A stretch of DNA of 64,000 nt from Gamarada debralockiae (Eukaryota; Ascomycota; Leotiomycetes; Helotiales; Hyphodiscaceae), in contig NXFV01001972.1 of assembly GCA_002803225.1 (NCBI GenBank), positions 1-64,000 on the forward strand, read 5' to 3'. Made by a program: the position numbers and the translations under genes. The notes under the pieces were generated by a model. That model had not been told where the DNA came from and did no database searches. It was given only the letters and a program-made list of their open reading frames with translations. Shown here piece by piece: positions 61,416-64,000 of the stretch (the stretch's first letter is position 1; every line of letters begins with the position of its first letter).

Positions 61416-62259
61416 TAATAACTATTGTTCTGGAGAGTAAATAGAAGGGCTACAAATACAGATACGTTGGCTTCATCGGCGAGGCGCGTATTTTGTGAAA
61501 CAGTTCGGTTATTTAGGAAAGAGATCATTGTAAGATGGCGTTGTTGCCAGCCTTCAACAGAACAGTGAATATTGCTTAGGGGTTATTAAGCATGGCCAAG
61601 GATAAGGAGGGCTTAAGCGAGCTGGGCAAGGAGGGGTATGTAAACTACTCCGTATTATCGAAAGAGACTTGAATGTTTTGTAAGGAAATTCGCTAGCCTA
61701 ATGTCGGTATGTTATCATCAATACAACCTCGAAAAGATCGGAGATGATCAGTCATATGAAGTAATCGAAAGAGCCATGAATAGGCTCAAAACATAATCGA
61801 AAGAACAGTAACCGAGGCGGATAGGAGAGGGACCACCTACCTTGAGGTTGAAACTGCTGGGGTGGGACATGATGTGGAGATGCACCGTAGACTATAAAAC
61901 TTTAGAGAAATAAGCTGACAGGCCCCTCTTGACTTATGTAGGTGATTATACTTGATGAAATTGAATAGACGGGAAGTGTTCTTGCTGACCAAGTAATCAA
62001 AGTAACTGCAATTGCCTTATTGGGCTGCAACCCCTCAGATATGAAAGAAATGGTAAACTTCGGGGCTGAGATATTAATTGGGATCCTTCAGACCGGAGTG
62101 ATTAGTATCATTCTATGCTTTATTCCATTATTTTGTGCGGGCACAATCCTAAAGACGATGTTTCCGCCCAAACATGTTCCATACGCATAAACACCCGCGA
62201 ATTTGACCCAACATACTTGACGCGATTGGTACTGTCCTGTGGTCGTTGAGAAATCATGT
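61416..62259. other. Intergenic region between the dehydrogenase and P450 relics
   Basis: No coding trace was recognised on either strand. Confidence 0.45.
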
Positions 62260-63909
62260 ACTACAAGTCTTTTCGTTGGCTTTTGCTGGGTATATTTTGT
62301 ACAATGCGTTTATTTAACCGACTTCATATCTTCGCTTCGAAAGGTTCCCGACTAGATGTAAGTCAAGGGGCTACCAGTCATGAAACAAACAGTAACTGAT
62401 CAAAATGCAGCAACCGTACTCGATCAATTCTTCCACGACCCTCAGCCCGATCAATTGCTCGCATGGGCAGACAGCATACCAAATGACGGAGTCATTCGAT
62501 ATTGCGAAGTTCTGAATTTTGGAACGCGTCTTGGTCACGGGCTTCATTCCTCTCAACGAGGTCCTGCAAAGTAAGAGCCAGGACTATAGGAGACCGGGAC
62601 TTTTTGTTACAGCTTCGCGCATCCTCTTGGGAGAAAGTCTCACAACAGTCTCCGGAGACCAACATAAGGTGACTTCCCCTTCCCTATCTTCAGCAAAGTG
62701 TACGAATAAAATCAAGGAAGCTAATACCCGACAATTGTACTTGTCAGGCCCAAAAGAAAGCCCTATTACGCGTATTTGCGCTGAAACATATCAAAGCTTT
62801 GTACCCGCTGTTCTGGAAATAGACAGGAGAGTGTGTTTCTGCTCTAAACTCTGAGGTGCAGGCTTCGAGTTGACGTTCTGCAATTGTCGAAATAAATAAC
62901 TGGTTCTCTCAAGCCGCCTTCGACATAATCTGCGAAGCCGGGTATGGACAAGACTTTCAGGCAATTCATAACCCTGATACACCCTTGGTGTATCGTTACG
63001 AGGAGGCATTCGGAGCCAGCAAGCTTTCTTCATGCTTGCGGCGTTTCTTCCTGGGCCACTACTACCCTGGGTTCCGATTGAACAAGCGCAGCAGATCATA
63101 AGAGGAGTGAAAATCATTAGAGAACATTGCACACAAATTTGTTGGAGAAAAGAGCAGTTTTGGAAATTTTGAAAGGAGACAACAAACTGCGCAGGAAGCC
63201 TCTGGCATAGATGTCATCGGAGTAACCATGAAGAATGGAGGATTCAGCGACGATCAGCTCATCGACTAAGCCATGACATTCTTAGCAGCCGGACACAAAA
63301 CATCAGCTAGTACTATGACATGGGCGGTTTTATTCTGTTCCAGCCTCGGTATCGGGACATCCAGACACGATAACGTGAGAAAATTCGTAGCAACCTCCAA
63401 AATCCCGCGATAGCCGTGTCTTCAACCGCTGTAGTGGCTCTCTATAGCCTCAAGTATCCGACAGCCGTTACCAACAAAATTCTAAGGCTCTTTGCCCCCG
63501 CGATATGGCTGATGCACTCCGCGGCTAGGGATGAAATTCTGACGGGGGTCCCTACCATGAGAGATACTGACGTGCACGTTTTTCCATTGGTGAGCAATCC
63601 GAACCAGTCGCTGTCGGTCCCAATTCCCAAGCTTGCAATCCCGATCAATGGCTCACTGGAGAGGAGGCTGGAAGTGGTGGAGCAGATACCAAGAACTTCC
63701 CCGCCTTCGGCGGAGGAAGTCAAGGCTGACCTGGTCAGGACTTTACAAGGGTGGAGATTAAGGCTATCTTGGTGGGGTTGGCCGGAGTTTTTGAGCTTGA
63801 AACAGACTTCGATAAAGGTTGGAAGGACTTGGAGATTGACTACTTGTTGACTAGTACAATTCGCGGAGGCTTCTCTGTAAGATTGGCCGCCTTTGATGGC
63901 TGGGCGTGA
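62260..63909 (+). pseudogene. Cytochrome P450 monooxygenase, broken, haem cysteine codon replaced by a stop
   Basis: Pieces of one P450 lie in order. Near 62270-62340 a membrane-anchor-like segment (SLAFAGYILYNAFI). From about 62408: TVLDQFFHDPQPDQLLAWAD and DGVIRYCEVLN, then a frame change to RVLVTGFIPLNEVLQSKSQD, YRRPGLFVTASRILLGESLT. After an intron-like gap, KKALLRVFALKHIKALYP, then WFSQAAFDIICEAGYGQDFQ. The I-helix reads AMTFLAAGHKTSAS with a TAA at 63267-63269 where family members have Gln. The haem loop reads FPAFGGGSQG, then TGA at 63727-63729 in place of the cysteine, then PGQDFTRVEIKAIL. The C-terminus ends LAAFDGWA at 63909. Neighbouring the MDR relic it hints at a lost biosynthetic cluster. 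Confidence 0.82.
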
Positions 63910-64000
63910 GCAACGATGATATAGACCGTCTGATGGCGAAGGGATACTTGAGCTCCGGCGCAAGTCTCACAGAAAAGTGAATCCATGATTGATTCTTGAC

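Overview
The window is nuclear DNA from a filamentous ascomycete (Pezizomycotina). The evidence is short introns of about 50-160 nt with GT..AG ends and CTNAC-like branch sites, a Zn(II)2Cys6 regulator, a fungal NACHT-type STAND relic, and gene families found in mould genomes (acetamidase-type amidase, Kelch membrane proteins, trans-enoyl-reductase-like MDR enzymes, P450s). Several families look like those of Leotiomycetes, but that placement is only an impression. Exon structures below were assembled by hand from the sequence and checked for reading-frame phase.

Layout. 0-11 kb is an accessory region: a multiply broken Kelch-repeat membrane protein gene, an intact Zn2Cys6 transcription factor, a pyridoxamine-oxidase-like flavoprotein gene with one frameshift, an intact 542-aa amidase, a decayed NACHT-type NLR gene, and a ricin-B-like lectin with a C-terminal membrane helix. 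11-15.7 kb holds no gene I can support. 15.7-53.3 kb is a conserved core: a Q/H/P-rich protein of unknown function, HAT1 and a ZIP9/Atx2-like zinc transporter (divergent), an F-box/WD40 Cdc4-like protein, pyruvate dehydrogenase E1-alpha, CTK3 and pyrroline-5-carboxylate reductase (divergent), and mitochondrial ribosomal protein L7/L12 and the giant AAA ATPase midasin (divergent). 53.5-64 kb is accessory again: a frameshifted small gene, a secreted eight-cysteine protein, a piggyBac relic, a Tc1/mariner-like relic with both termini, a broken MDR dehydrogenase and a broken P450 whose haem-cysteine codon is now a stop.

How the genes relate. The core genes serve general functions: chromatin (HAT1), Pol II CTD phosphorylation (CTK3), SCF ubiquitin ligase targeting, 60S assembly (midasin), mitochondrial translation and metabolism (L12, PDA1), proline synthesis and zinc homeostasis. 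They are ordinary genes in divergent or tandem arrangement, not an operon. At both ends, intact genes sit among relics carrying TGG/CAG/CAA-to-stop changes that fit repeat-induced point mutation (RIP) plus indels. I found no convincing new biological system. The most useful observations are the undocumented gene relics (NLR, Kelch, MDR, P450, piggyBac, Tc1), a large hairpin inside the first HAT1 intron, and the odd topology of the lectin protein. No tRNA, rRNA or CRISPR array was recognised.
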